Shown: one piece after another, positions 20,711 through 34,176 of the stretch
Layout: every line of letters begins with the position of its first letter
How positions within the stretch are numbered: position 1 is the stretch's first letter
Source: Henningerozyma blattae CBS 6284
Taxonomy: Eukaryota > Ascomycota > Saccharomycetes > Saccharomycetales > Saccharomycetaceae
Assembly: GCF_000315915.1 (NCBI RefSeq)
Contig: NC_020193.1
Span: forward strand, 434,001 to 498,000
Reading direction: 5' to 3'
Length of the DNA stretch: 64,000 bases
Notes under the pieces: model-generated
Database searches by the model: none
What the model was told of the DNA's origin: nothing
Seen by the model: the letters and a program-made list of their open reading frames with translations, nothing else
Made by a program: the position numbers and the translations under genes

Positions 20711-21680
20711 TGTATTCGATATAATACAATTTTTTTGCGTTGAATATCTAAATATCTTGTCAAGATAAAAAAAATAAAAAAAATTAAAAATCAAAATCAA
20801 AATCGATAACTCAAGAATAACAAATGATCAAGGAGAAGTTATTGATAAGAAAACAATTCATTACTTTTATATAAGTAATAATAAAGTTTAAATATAAAAA
20901 TAAAATAAAAAGCAAGAATTAAACTGAGATACAGAAGAAAGTACGAAGAAACGAGTTAAAAAAGGGAATATAGAGATAAATTAAAAGTAGCAATCTAATT
21001 AAATCTAGGGAAAAAAAGAAGACAATAGAAAAATTAGCACAATCATTTGTAGTAGCAGAAGTTAAAAAAAATAAAAAAGGAATGGAAACTGAGTAATACC
21101 TTGATAACCAATGAACTTAAAATGGAATAAGAGTGAAAAAAAAAAATAAAAATTACATATACAATGCATAAATCCCAGAAGCAAGAATAAGAAAAGAGGG
21201 CCCCTTAGACAGATCCGCAGGGGTAGCTGTCTCAAGATACGGAGGGCAAAACCATGGCTAATAAGTATTGCAGGACCCCTCTTAGTTTCTTTTTTTTCTT
21301 CTCTTTCTTTCTTCTTTTTTCTTTGCCTATATGATGCATAGTGCCATGCCATTTATCCAATGATGATGACCCATACCGTTTGCGGCATTGGGCAATTCTG
21401 TCCGTGAATATCGCGGAATGTGCCTGCTGGATCTCCTCGGCTGCTAGAATGCATCGTTTCTTGTTTGGGAGTTCTCCCGGGCCCCTCTTCGGGGCTCGCT
21501 GCCCGCACATTCCCGGCAACGGCGTGCGCGCATGTGACTTCGTGCGGGTGTTCTGTGCCACGTGCACCGCACGTTCCGATCGAGTGCATGAGGGTGTATG
21601 TTTTCCGGAGGCCGATTCCGGCGCCGCTTGGCATGCTGGGCGTAATCGGCCAGCCGTTACCGGGGCTACCGGTCACGCGC
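20711..21680. other. Intergenic region between the two permeases, includes GC island D
   Basis: About 970 bases. The side near the BAP2/3-like start is A-rich on the plus strand; the side near the TAT1-like stop is GC-rich. No separate gene is supported. An ORF of 144 codons on the minus strand overlaps the permease tail and looks spurious. Confidence 0.65.
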
Positions 21681-21720
21681 TCAATAAAGTGGTTTGTGAT
21701 TGACCGTGATAAGGTCATTG
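21180..21720. other. GC-rich island D, overlapping the end of the TAT1-like gene
   Basis: 37 of the 60 bases at 21541-21600 are G or C. It holds a hairpin with perfect arms AGACAG (21207-21212) and CTGTCT (21227-21232). The last 14 or so codons of the TAT1-like gene lie in its right edge. Confidence 0.6.
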
Positions 21721-23567
21721 CTATCGTCACTGCTACTATTGCTGATATTGCTACTATGATAGCTAGTCGAGTCTTGTGGTGATTCACGTGCTAGTGGTAG
21801 TACACTGAGGTCGATCTCGTTGGCTGGAATGCATAGACGCCAGTCACGGTGCCAGATCTTGTAGGCCAGGTAGCCACCGAGCAGGACTGGGGCCGCTAGG
21901 TAATTCTCAAAGAATATTTGCACGTCTAGTTGTCCGTTATGGCCCAACGGTGCAATGGCAACCCAGAATTGACAAACGAGAATGAAAATACTGATGGCAA
22001 GTGCGACTAGCGAGCCTACATACCCTGTTTGGGCAGTATACTCGACGACGTCTCTTGCCCGGAGTCCCCCCAGTTGTGAACGGATAGCGTCACGGAAACG
22101 TAAATGTGAAATTGTGATGGACATCCAGATGAAAATCTGAGATAACCCAGAGACGGCTAGTAGCCATGTGAACACTTCTTCGCGTGCTGGAATGGCTGCA
22201 AGGAACGCGATTAATCCCATTGCCACAGATACGAGTACACAAATAATAGGTCTGCCACGACGATCGATGTAGTTGAAACATTTTGGTGCGTAGCCCTGTT
22301 GGCTTAATGAGAGAAGAAGTCTTGGCCCAGAATACAACGAAGAGTTGGCCACTGAAATAACACTAATCAGAATAGCTGCATTGATAATGTGTGGGACCAC
22401 TTGCACTCCATGTGAAGCTACTGCAATGACAAATGGTGACGCGTCGCTACCGCTTCCATCATTGTTGGAGCCTAGCAATGCAGGGCTGTTGTAGGGAACA
22501 AGAAAACAAACGATGATTGTGGTTAACATGTATAAAAACAACACTCGGTAGACGACTTTGCGACATGCATCTGGGATAGCCTTTCTTGGGTTTGCTTGTT
22601 CATTTGCTGTAAGTACCAAGACCTCGATTCCACCATAACTGAATGCGGCATAACAGAACACTGCAGCAACACCTTTGAACCCGTTAGCAAACGCACCTGG
22701 TGTCTGCCAATACTTGACACCGATATATTCTTTATCTCCTGCACCTCCACAATTGATAACAATGCCTAATATTACAAACCCTGCCATCATAAGTAATTTA
22801 CAACAGTTGCAAAAAAATTCTGCTTCAGCATAACCTTTGGCACCAAACATATTGATGGCAATCACCAACACAAGGATCGCAGCAACAAATATATCTGGGT
22901 TCACATTTGTTGTCCAATACCTGATTGTCATTGCCGCAGTAACTAATTGTAAGGGCAATACTGTTAGCCATTGTAATGTATACAACATTGACACTGCGAA
23001 TCCTACAGCAGGATCAATCAAGTATGTAGGGTAAGTGGTGTAGTTTCCAGTGAGTCTCGAATAGACTAATCCCAATTCACCTGCAGCTTGCACAACACAA
23101 TAGATCATGATAGAAGCCACTCCATACCCAATAACCAAACCAGCAGGTCCACTCTTGGATAATACTTGTCCATTACCAACTAATAGCCCAGTTCCAATAC
23201 CAGTTCCCAGACTAATCATAACGATATGACGAGGTTTCATTGTCTTGTTTAGTTGTGTTTCTGTTTCTGCAAACTCACCATCGTTACGAACCTTTTGTCT
23301 CTTGAATGAATCAACAATTCTTACAAAAACATTTCTTCTTTTCAAATGGCCCTCCTCATCTTCTTGCTCTTGTTCTTCTTCTAGTTCATCATCTATTGGT
23401 TCAATTCGTTCTTCAATTTCAGAATCACTAATCACAGTAATCTTAGCAGCTTGTTTTTCCTTCTCATCTTCAATCTCTTCAGAGGTGTCATTCAAATACG
23501 GATTATCTGTATTATGGTTCGATTGTAATTGAAATAGAGTTTCAATAGTATCATAATCTTTGACCAT
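21681..23567 (-). CDS. TAT1: Tat1-like amino-acid permease with an atypical C-terminal tail
   Basis: A 628-residue amino-acid permease in tandem with the BAP2/3-like gene. It has the first transmembrane motif [20 protein letters not shown], 12 hydrophobic segments and an acidic N-terminus (DDELEEEQEQEDEEG). The place next to BAP2/3 suggests TAT1 (YBR069C), a permease for tyrosine, tryptophan and branched-chain amino acids; similarity alone does not separate it firmly from BAP2/3. After IDLS near residue 585 the usual end (acidic helix and FWC) is replaced by a Ser/Asn/Asp-rich tail ending VNHKPLY, with no Cys. The DNA is visibly richer in G and C than the neighbouring permease, especially at third positions. 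Confidence 0.75.
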   Translation of the reverse strand: MVKDYDTIETLFQLQSNHNTDNPYLNDTSEEIEDEKEKQAAKITVISDSEIEERIEPIDDELEEEQEQEDEEGHLKRRNVFVRIVDSFKRQKVRNDGEFAETETQLNKTMKPRHIVMISLGTGIGTGLLVGNGQVLSKSGPAGLVIGYGVASIMIYCVVQAAGELGLVYSRLTGNYTTYPTYLIDPAVGFAVSMLYTLQWLTVLPLQLVTAAMTIRYWTTNVNPDIFVAAILVLVIAINMFGAKGYAEAEFFCNCCKLLMMAGFVILGIVINCGGAGDKEYIGVKYWQTPGAFANGFKGVAAVFCYAAFSYGGIEVLVLTANEQANPRKAIPDACRKVVYRVLFLYMLTTIIVCFLVPYNSPALLGSNNDGSGSDASPFVIAVASHGVQVVPHIINAAILISVISVANSSLYSGPRLLLSLSQQGYAPKCFNYIDRRGRPIICVLVSVAMGLIAFLAAIPAREEVFTWLLAVSGLSQIFIWMSITISHLRFRDAIRSQLGGLRARDVVEYTAQTGYVGSLVALAISIFILVCQFWVAIAPLGHNGQLDVQIFFENYLAAPVLLGGYLAYKIWHRDWRLCIPANEIDLSVLPLARESPQDSTSYHSSNISNSSSDDSNDLITVNHKPLY

Positions 23568-23625
23568 TTTTGCACTACTGATGTCGAGGGGATCTATCTT
23601 CTTGCAACTATAAAATTATGTCTAT

Positions 23626-23648
23626 ATATATATATATATATATATATG
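23626..23648. repeat. TA dinucleotide run in the TAT1-like promoter
   Basis: About 11 TA units some 60-80 bases upstream of the TAT1-like ATG. It could serve as a TATA element. Confidence 0.8.
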
Positions 23649-23792
23649 TAAATGTATATATGTATAACCACATCAATATGTTCCACCCCCTCACCTCCTT
23701 TTCTTTGGTATTTGCATTCGTTAATTCCATATTAATTTCCTCTTGTATACTTTTTTAAGGGTCCATGTCGCGTACCCTCAGCCCCGCCTAAA

Positions 23793-24251
23793 TCAATCAA
23801 TCCCATTCTTGTCTATCCAAGCTTTCAAATCATACCATTCAAAATTATCCTTCGGAACATATTCATCAATACGATTAAAATCTTTCCAAGCTATTAATGT
23901 AGGAATTTGTCGAACACTATATTTATATAATAATTCATTTACATTCTCAAACCAATCAACCTCGACATCAACTGCATTGATCCGCTTCTCGGTCTCCATT
24001 AGTACAATTCTTGTTAAAGCACCAGTCAATTTATCACATTTCTCATTATTACGTGTAGTGAAATTCAATATTAAGGGGACTTTATTACTACTTATGGTCG
24101 TATTACTTAACTCATCCTCATTTTGAACCGGTAGAAATGTTTGGTTCCTATTATATGATTCATTCAATAAAGGAGAAGTTTTCTTCAGCACATTCCAATA
24201 ATACCGCCTACTGATTACGTTAGAAATACCTCGAAAACACGGTGATAGCAT
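23793..24251 (-). CDS. Mitochondrial-type thioredoxin-fold protein without the usual active site
   Basis: A 152-residue protein. The N-terminus MLSPCFRGISNVISRRYYW is basic with no acidic residue, like a mitochondrial targeting sequence. The body follows a thioredoxin pattern: a beta strand (PLILNFTT), a helix, a second strand (INAVDVEVDWF) and a cis-proline-type segment (VRQIPTLIAWKD). At the place of the WCGPC active site there is RNNEKC, with only one Cys, so disulfide exchange of the normal kind is unlikely. I do not recognise the S. cerevisiae orthologue. The ATG at 24249-24251 is chosen; the frame is open further but starts with TTG. It is divergent from DET1. Confidence 0.6.
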   Translation of the reverse strand: MLSPCFRGISNVISRRYYWNVLKKTSPLLNESYNRNQTFLPVQNEDELSNTTISSNKVPLILNFTTRNNEKCDKLTGALTRIVLMETEKRINAVDVEVDWFENVNELLYKYSVRQIPTLIAWKDFNRIDEYVPKDNFEWYDLKAWIDKNGID

Positions 24252-24756
24252 CTTGATTAGCAAGTTACTGGCATTCAAAATCCTTTAAAATGTAACCTTA
24301 TTTTGTTTTTCAATTGGACAATCGGTGTTTTTTTTGTTTTTATTTTCAGCCTTACTTAATTCTCCGAATGAAAATCCGTTTTAACCCCACCTTTGACCTC
24401 TGAAACTTTCAATTCCTGGTTGGTATTCATTTTCGATTAAATAAAAAAAAAAAAAAAGACTTCACACGGAGTTTGAATTTTTTTTGTGCTCAATAATACC
24501 TCAATCGGACGATCGGTGTTTTCAGATCTATGTACAGATTTTTAGAAAAAAAAATTTAATAGTGATGATTTGCCGAGGCTATTAAATGTGCCGTAATCTT
24601 GTCAGACTACTGTGTAACCCTTACCAATTTATATATCTATAAAAGATACCCTTAGGTATTCATTACTACATCATATTATCTGGGTTTTCAAAAAATTATT
24701 TTATAATAAAATAGAACTAAAAAAAATAAATACCAAAAAAAAAAAATTAAGTCAAT
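24252..24756. other. Divergent promoter region, thioredoxin-fold gene / DET1
   Basis: About 500 AT-rich bases with A-runs. A short motif is repeated: AATCGGACGATCGGTG near 24503-24518, and a similar ACAATCGGTGTTTT near 24319-24332. No gene seen. Confidence 0.55.
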
Positions 24757-25746
24757 ATGGATACATATGGTTTAAATATTGAAAAGCAAGAGCATAGTGG
24801 TACCACTGGTCGTCTACATACTCCAGAGTTCTGTCATAGGCCTCGTTTAATAATTTTAGTAAGACACGGTGAAAGTGAATCTAATAAAGATAAAAGTATA
24901 AATGAACATATCCCAAACCATTTGATTGCACTTACTGATCAAGGTTGGGCTCAAGCCAAACAAGCTGGGGCTCAATTATTGAAGGTTTTAAATTTAGAAA
25001 ATGAAAAATTAAGAGAAGAGTTGGATGAAAAATATAGATTACCGGATGAATCAAGAAAATTATTACCCTTGCATGATTATAAACAATTAAATAAAACTTT
25101 AGATGAAAATATTGTTTTTTATACATCTCCATATAGAAGAACAAGAGAAACATTAAAGGGGATATTAGATGTAATAGATGAATATAATTTGAAAAATGCA
25201 GGGGTTCATGCTTGTCAAAGTTATCAACCTTGTGGGAAACAAAAGCATGCCGTTTGGCCTACTCCATTCCCATCTGGCGTATATGAAAATAATGAACATA
25301 CTCATTGCTTACAAAAGAAGGATAAAACAAAGACTTATGTCCAATATAGAGTTAAAGATGATCCTCGTATTAGAGAACAAGATTTTGGTAATTTCCAAGA
25401 AATTACAAGTATGCAAGATGTTATGGAAAAGAGGCAAACATATGGTCATTTTTTCTTCAGATTTCCTCAAGGTGAAAGTGCTGCTGATGTATATGATAGA
25501 GTTGCTAGTTTTCAAGAAACTCTATTTAGATCTTTTTATAGATCTTCGACAAAGAAGCCAAGAGATGTTGTAGTACTGGTTACACATGGTATATATTCAA
25601 GAGTGTTTTTAATGAAATGGTTTCGTTGGACATATGAAGAATATGAATCGTTTATTAATGTTCCAAATGGTAGTTTGATGGTGATGGAATTAGATGAGGC
25701 AAATGATAGATATATGTTAAGAACTGAATTACCAAAATGGTGTTAG
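24757..25746 (+). CDS. DET1: Det1-like phosphatase of the phosphoglycerate-mutase fold
   Basis: A 329-residue histidine-phosphatase-family protein, highly similar to S. cerevisiae Det1 (YDR051C, 334 residues). The catalytic RHG motif is in ILVRHGESESNKD (about residues 34-46). Further conserved parts are FYTSPYRRTRETLKG, RIREQDFGNFQE and VTHGIYSRVFLMKW with the second catalytic His. Det1 is an acid phosphatase linked to sterol traffic between plasma membrane and ER. In S. cerevisiae TPI1 and DET1 are adjacent and in the same orientation; here they are also adjacent and co-oriented, but on the opposite strand relative to DBF4, which indicates a small inversion. Confidence 0.96.
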   Translation: MDTYGLNIEKQEHSGTTGRLHTPEFCHRPRLIILVRHGESESNKDKSINEHIPNHLIALTDQGWAQAKQAGAQLLKVLNLENEKLREELDEKYRLPDESRKLLPLHDYKQLNKTLDENIVFYTSPYRRTRETLKGILDVIDEYNLKNAGVHACQSYQPCGKQKHAVWPTPFPSGVYENNEHTHCLQKKDKTKTYVQYRVKDDPRIREQDFGNFQEITSMQDVMEKRQTYGHFFFRFPQGESAADVYDRVASFQETLFRSFYRSSTKKPRDVVVLVTHGIYSRVFLMKWFRWTYEEYESFINVPNGSLMVMELDEANDRYMLRTELPKWC

Positions 25747-27310
25747 CCAGTATACAACTTTTTTTATTATTATTATTATGTTGATCGTTCTTGGGCTTTT
25801 GAATCTTTTTATTTATAATTTATAGACGTCTAAATAGGTTTGATTTTATTTTGATTTTGATTTTATTTAATATATTTGATTTCTCTTCAATTTTTTTGCA
25901 ATGGCTTATTGTTTTTTGTTTTTTGTTTTTTTTAATATTTTATTTAAATTTTGTTTGTATATCTTTACAACCCCTTTTTATTTTTCTTTTTCTTTTTCTT
26001 TTTTTATTTTTTTTTTTAAATTTGACTTAGCTCTCAAGGAATATGAAAATTTTAATGAAGTTTCTGCATTTCTTATGTCTTGGAGAATATATATATTTTA
26101 TCATACTAACTTGTACTAGTTTAAATATTGCCCATTTTTTATTACAAATTTATCTTACAAATATCTCTGACATCAAGCTATTGAGATGATATATGCAAAT
26201 ACTATTGATTGTAGAATATTACTTATTAATTGTAATTCTTTGAACGTTCAAATTTACTCAAGATATTGTTGGAGCTTTTTTAAATATCTTTTAGATATTT
26301 GCATACTATTCAGCCGCTCGCATGTGTTATTTAAGACTAACATGTTTTTTTATATAATATTGAATATTCAGAAAAATGAGACTTGTAAGGTCCCAACAAC
26401 TACATTTTCAACTTAGGTACAGAAATAAATTTTATTGTAAGATTACTACCTATCCAATTTTTATAAAACTTCAAGAATATAAATTTTTAATCTTGAGTTT
26501 TATACTGCTAGAAAATAATAATATCTTACAATTCTATTTAGTGACGCATTTTTGCTGACACACTCGGCTAATTTGCTCAGAAAAATTTCAACAGCCTCTA
26601 TTTCCATTTTAGATCACATACAAAACTCAGCATCCACTAGACCCATTTTGGGAAATAGAATGCACGTGATAATTGATGTTGTAGTAAGAAATACCAAGTA
26701 TGGAAATGAGGAAACTATATCAAAATTATTTATATTTTTAATAAAAAATATCAATGGAAAGAAAAAACAGAGCAAATCAGTAGAAGCTTAAAAGGTTACG
26801 TGAATAGTTTCATTGCACGAGTTGAAAGTGATTCTTGAGATTTCTTATCCCTACGAAGTCTACATTAAGTAATTCTTTATAAGGCTCGTGCTGCGAACTT
26901 TAGAGGAACTCCAATGAGACCCAAAGAGAATCCTTCAAGGTAATGTATGTGGGTTGGTGATGAGCCTTGAAATAATAAATGTTTTATGCATTATTTAGCC
27001 ACTTGATCAACTTATTATTCATACTTATTGGTGTTGGGCTTTTCATTTAGTATGCTAAATTGTGAATTGTGTGTATGTGTGACATGCTGCGTATGCTAGG
27101 GTTAATTCGTCGAATTGTTTTTTTTTCTAAATTCTAAAGTATGTTCTTATATATATATATACAATTGTTAATTGACGTTTCGAGCATAACGTTTGCATCT
27201 TCTATTTCTCATTGCATCTGTTTTTATTAAACCTTCCTTCCTATGTAGTTTTTTCTTTTCTTGCTAATTTTAAAAAAACCAAATCAAAACTTGATTATAA
27301 TATATACATA
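25747..27310. other. 1.6-kb intergenic region, DET1 3' side to TPI1 promoter
   Basis: AT-rich, T-runs near 25980-26018, no supportable gene. A 79-codon frame at 26552-26791 has no ATG start. A TA run at 27149-27161 lies about 150 bases before the TPI1 ATG and is the likely TATA box of this highly expressed gene. Confidence 0.65.
27149..27161 (+). promoter_or_regulatory. Likely TATA box of TPI1
   Basis: A TATATATATATA run about 150 bases upstream of the TPI1 ATG. The distance is normal for a yeast TATA element and glycolytic genes of this family usually have one. Confidence 0.55.
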
Positions 27311-28057
27311 ATGGCTAGAACTTTCTTCATTGGTGGTAACTTCAAATTGAACGGTAGCAAGAAATCTATTGCTGAAATCGTTGACAGATTAAACAAGGCT
27401 GCTTTAGATGTTAACTCTGAAGTTGTCATCTGTCCACCAGCTGCTTACTTAGACTCTACTGTCCAAGCTGTTACCAGCAAACAAGTTTCCGTCGGTGCTC
27501 AAAACGTTTACGTTAAGGCTTCTGGTGCTTACACTGGTGAAAACTCTGTTGACCAAATCAAGGACTTAGGTGCTAAGTGGACTATCTTAGGTCACTCTGA
27601 AAGAAGAGAATACTTCAAGGAAACCGATCAATTCGTTGCTGAAAAGACCAAGTTCGCTTTAGACAACGGTGTCTCTGTTATCTTATGTATTGGTGAATCC
27701 TTAGAAGAAAAGAAGGCTGGTCAAACTTTGGCTGTCGTTGAAAAGCAATTGACTGCTGTCATTGCTGAAGTCAAGGACTGGACCAACGTTGTCATTGCTT
27801 ACGAACCAATCTGGGCTATTGGTACTGGTTTAGCTGCTACTGCTGAAGATGCTGAAGAAATCCACGCTTCCATCAGAAAGTTCTTAGCTTCCAAATTAGG
27901 TGACAAGGTTGCTGAAGAAATCAGAATCTTATACGGTGGTTCCGCTAACGGTGCTAACGTTGCCTCTTTCAAAGACAAGAAGAACGTCGATGGTTTCTTA
28001 GTCGGTGGTGCTTCTTTGAAGCCAGAATTCGTTGACATCATCAACTCCAGAAAATAA
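27311..28057 (+). CDS. TPI1: Triosephosphate isomerase
   Basis: A 248-residue protein of normal length. It interconverts dihydroxyacetone phosphate and glyceraldehyde 3-phosphate in glycolysis, as a cytosolic homodimer. Catalytic residues are visible: Asn10 and Lys12 in GGNFKLNG, the His in GHSERREYF (about residue 95) and the Glu in [10 protein letters not shown] (about 165), followed by the mobile loop. The phosphate-binding YGGSANG segment is intact. Codon use is strongly biased to GCT, GTT, AAG, TTG/TTA and AGA, as expected for a very highly expressed yeast gene and unlike its neighbours. The frame is open 33 codons upstream, but the family start MARTFFIGG fixes the ATG at 27311. Confidence 0.99.
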   Translation: MARTFFIGGNFKLNGSKKSIAEIVDRLNKAALDVNSEVVICPPAAYLDSTVQAVTSKQVSVGAQNVYVKASGAYTGENSVDQIKDLGAKWTILGHSERREYFKETDQFVAEKTKFALDNGVSVILCIGESLEEKKAGQTLAVVEKQLTAVIAEVKDWTNVVIAYEPIWAIGTGLAATAEDAEEIHASIRKFLASKLGDKVAEEIRILYGGSANGANVASFKDKKNVDGFLVGGASLKPEFVDIINSRK

Positions 28058-28293
28058 AGAACTAAATTTTTATTCTAATCAATAAATTTTTATCCTCTAT
28101 TTTATATTATATATATACGTAAGTATTTTGTCATGACTAATTATTTAAGAAATTCCTCGAAGTTTTCGTTTCAAGAAACATTTAATATGCATTTATGATG
28201 ATTACAGATTGATGTTTACGTTATTTTTTTTTCTTCTATTATTTTTTTTAAAAAAAAGCAAAAAGGAAATTACAGGTGAATTTATATTCATAG

Positions 28294-29064
28294 TTATACA
28301 AGTATGCCATAGTACAAAGCTCTTGGACAAATTGTCTGTTTCAAATCCTCCCATTGAACCACGAATTTATCTGCTAGATAATATAGTATCTTTCCTGTCA
28401 TTGATAATGAGGTAATTCTTGCTAATGATTCCACATATACAATATTGGAAGAAGACCCAATTAAAAAAAACTCGAAAACTTTAAACCATAAAGTAATTAT
28501 ACAACAAGTTCCTGGCCCATTCAATAATACTAGATGTGGATTGTTTAACATTTGCAGTTTTATTCTTAGGATTTGTTTGAATGAATAGAAAAGAGTCTTA
28601 CTAATAGAAATCAAACTATTGATCATGTTAGCATTTACATTTCTTGCCTTTATAAATTGCACGTAATTGATTATCATATTATTTTTATATTTATAATTAG
28701 AAATGAAATCTTTGAATTTTTCTAACGATTGTAAATCTGAATAACCCAAGTATAAGATGGTTTGAATTCGGGTCCCCTCATTTTTTGGTTCATAGAATAA
28801 GACAGAATCATAATTTTGTAAGATTCTTAACATTTCTCCAGTATGACCACCGGAACCTAAAAAGACAAATAAATGTAAAGGCTTATCCTTTTGCCTTACT
28901 GTCTGATGTTCAATTTGTCTAGGCTGAGCTTTGTTTCCATTTTCCATTAAAGCTTGTCGTTCTTTTCCATTACGATCCACTTTGAAAAATGGCAATATTA
29001 GAATTAGTCTTGTAATAACCAAGGCAAATAAAATTAAACTAATTGCAGATAATATAACCAACAT
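28294..29064 (-). CDS. ALG14: Alg14, membrane anchor of the UDP-GlcNAc transferase
   Basis: A 256-residue protein (S. cerevisiae 237). One N-terminal membrane segment (about residues 3-27) is followed by a glycosyltransferase-B-type domain with GSGGHTGEMLRIL. Alg14 recruits the catalytic subunit Alg13 to the cytosolic ER face, where they add the second GlcNAc to the dolichol-linked precursor. The C-terminus (KQTICPRALYYGILV) is the part that binds Alg13 in the family. It converges with TPI1 and is divergent from the zinc-finger gene across a long intergenic region. Confidence 0.95.
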   Translation of the reverse strand: MLVILSAISLILFALVITRLILILPFFKVDRNGKERQALMENGNKAQPRQIEHQTVRQKDKPLHLFVFLGSGGHTGEMLRILQNYDSVLFYEPKNEGTRIQTILYLGYSDLQSLEKFKDFISNYKYKNNMIINYVQFIKARNVNANMINSLISISKTLFYSFKQILRIKLQMLNNPHLVLLNGPGTCCIITLWFKVFEFFLIGSSSNIVYVESLARITSLSMTGKILYYLADKFVVQWEDLKQTICPRALYYGILV

Positions 29065-31674
29065 GATGAGGGGGGTCTTTGTTGAGTAAGTGAGAGAGAA
29101 CGAGCAAAACGAAAAAAAAAAATGTCAATCTTTTCAAAAAGATTAAAACCTTTATCAAACAAATTATATAATTTTATCATTCCATTTGTCCCCTCCTTAA
29201 TTTTCACTATGTAACTTTCATTTGTTTTTATTTTTCTTAGCACAGTCTTTTTCCAATATTTACAAATTCTTGAAAAAAAAAAGACGATGCCGTCAAATGG
29301 ACCAAAAAAGTAACAGATAACTATTACTTATCCTAGATACAGCTTAAGCAAGAAGACATATACATGAAAAAAAAAGTTTAATATATTACACTCTAAGAAT
29401 TATTACAAAACTATATCTCCGGAACCAAAAGAAGGGATAAAAACAGGGGATGATAAGTAAAAAGTATATTAAAAGTCTAATTAATCATTTAGTAATGGCT
29501 CTAAAGGGCAAAACATTTAACCCCCAACAGTTTGGTTTAGATTAGTGTAGCCTTTTTTGTATAAAACAGAAATATTGTAATTAAAAAGGGTGGCTCTTGA
29601 ATGCCATTTCCATAAATAGCTTACTTTTTGGTTTAATGTATATAACTATTTTCGAGTCAATCAGGGTCTCAAATGGCGTAATACTAAAAATAAAACAAAT
29701 AAAACAAATAAAAAAAACGGTCTAATGGGGGTGTGGCAGGGCAAAATATATTTCAAATATTCTTTGTAAGTTTTATTGCTTGATAAAATCAACTTGTGAT
29801 TTGTTATTCCTTTGCAAATATCACCAAGTCTTATTTGCATTAAACAAACTACGATTTTTCTATGGTAAGCCAGAGCCATATGAAATGATATTACAAGGAT
29901 ATCCATTAGCCAATTGACATGAGAATACCACTTCTCCTCAATACAGTCACGAGTATCGCACATGAAATTACTGCCATTCCCTTGAAAGATCCGAACTAAG
30001 GCTGTTTTCCAATGCTTGAAATTTACATTCTCTTTGATGAAACAAATGAAATAAGAAAAAGATCACTTAGAAGTTGATCTAATTTGCTGTTGGGCTTCCG
30101 TCGGAAAAAAAAAAAGAATGATATCTGGCAATCAGCGGGGGTGAATCAATTCCTATAGATCCCAAATAAACCCCGTAGAACCAAATTCTAAAACATTTTA
30201 GGGAAAACCTTATATCCATTACCCAATATAGGATTCTGAAAAAGTCATCCTACATTAGGAATTTTTCACTACTGATAGGAAAAATGACCATTTGAGTTAT
30301 CAATTACGAAAGACAACGTTGGGGTAAGAATTTCCATATTTCTTCATTAAGAAACAGACACGGACATTTTTTGATGGAGAGCGACACATACATCCAATAT
30401 TTGTACTGAGCATATTTTCTAAATACAGTAAAGGACATAGCCCACTATATTTAGCTCCGGTAATAAATAGTTCCAGCACATTCTCAGTAAGCTGAACTCC
30501 AGAGAAACAGAAATCTAGACCCTTCGAATTCGTCTACTTCCAAGGAGTGTAATATGATGCTACCCAATACAGCCATCCCAGCGTTCCAAAGGGGCAAAAA
30601 AGATAAGTTTTTAGCCGCTGCTAATTTGCGAATTGCGATGTACGGCAGTGGATCTTTTCCTGTTTAGGCTTCGAAAGACACGGATAGTCATTCCCGAGAT
30701 ACGTCGTTTTCTGAAGCAGTGTGCCCTTGGCGGCTACGGTGCGTGGGGGGCTAGAAAACACTGCACTGTGGATCGTGCGGCTGTGTCTGTGGCAGAGGAA
30801 GGATGTTGGAGTGCGAGCTCACCCCAATAGTTCCCAGAAAAAGGGTGCAGGAACTAATACCACAATGTATTTTCCTGATTGGGTAACCACCAGAAGGCTT
30901 AAAGGATAATACCAATAGCCAAGACCGACTGAGGCGGGTAATTTTGCTTGAGATCGGCAAAGTTATATAAATACTTAGGAATGGGCTATGATTTTCCTAG
31001 GATCAAGAGGACTTTCAGGTTTTTAATATTCATCTATTATTTTTTTCTATATTATTTGCTCATCTTCGATCGATATTCTTGTTCGTCTTATTTCTTCAGT
31101 GGGTTTATCAATTCATTATCCCAATCATTAGCCTCTGAGAGGTAAACCTGTTTCCTATTTCAATCACAATTGTTCTCTAATTCAAAGTTGCTGTTCTATC
31201 TAGGTAGCTAACTATTCAATCGCCAGAATTATCGAAGACAAGATCTATAGTTAGTTTTATTTCCCGATATCTCGAGATAAACGAACATAGATCATCCATC
31301 ACTTACATAGTCTGATATTGTCTCATTATTCCCCCCAATATTTTTTTTTCTTCGTTTCTTAGTTGTTGTTTTTTTCCTTTTATTTTTTTTTTACACAAGT
31401 TTAAAGGATATTCCATATTATTTCATTAATTCAGTATTAATTTCCCCACTGTTCGATCTTTTAATTCTTATTACTTCACCCTCTATAACGTTTCCATCAG
31501 TTATTTCGTTTTATTATACTCTATTTATTTATATTTTTTCTTTCATACGTTTCTTTTATTTCCATCTTTATTCCAGCCCCCCACTCCCTTAACATAATTA
31601 TCCTTTTGAACTATTCTAATCTTTTCAAATCAAATTAAATTTCCCAATAAAAAACAACACTTTTTTCTTTAAGA
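29065..31674. other. 2.6-kb intergenic region between ALG14 and the poly-Asn zinc-finger gene
   Basis: No gene supported. The DNA is AT-rich except for GC island E (30600-30965). The last 650 bases are pyrimidine-rich on the plus strand, which suits a long 5' leader of the downstream regulator gene. A 100-codon frame at 29661-29963 has no recognised similarity and is not called. Confidence 0.65.
30600..30965. other. GC-rich island E with a 7-bp stem and a Reb1-like site
   Basis: 39 of the 60 bases at 30721-30780 are G or C. Perfect arms GCAGTGT (30716-30722) and ACACTGC (30758-30764) enclose 35 bases. CGGGTAA (30935-30941, Reb1 core on the minus strand) lies at the right edge. Confidence 0.6.

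Positions 31675-34176
<2,502 letters not shown>

Noticed and set aside
26552..26791. 79-codon frame between DET1 and TPI1
   Set aside because: Its first codon is TTG, it has no recognised similarity, and it lies in AT-rich spacer.
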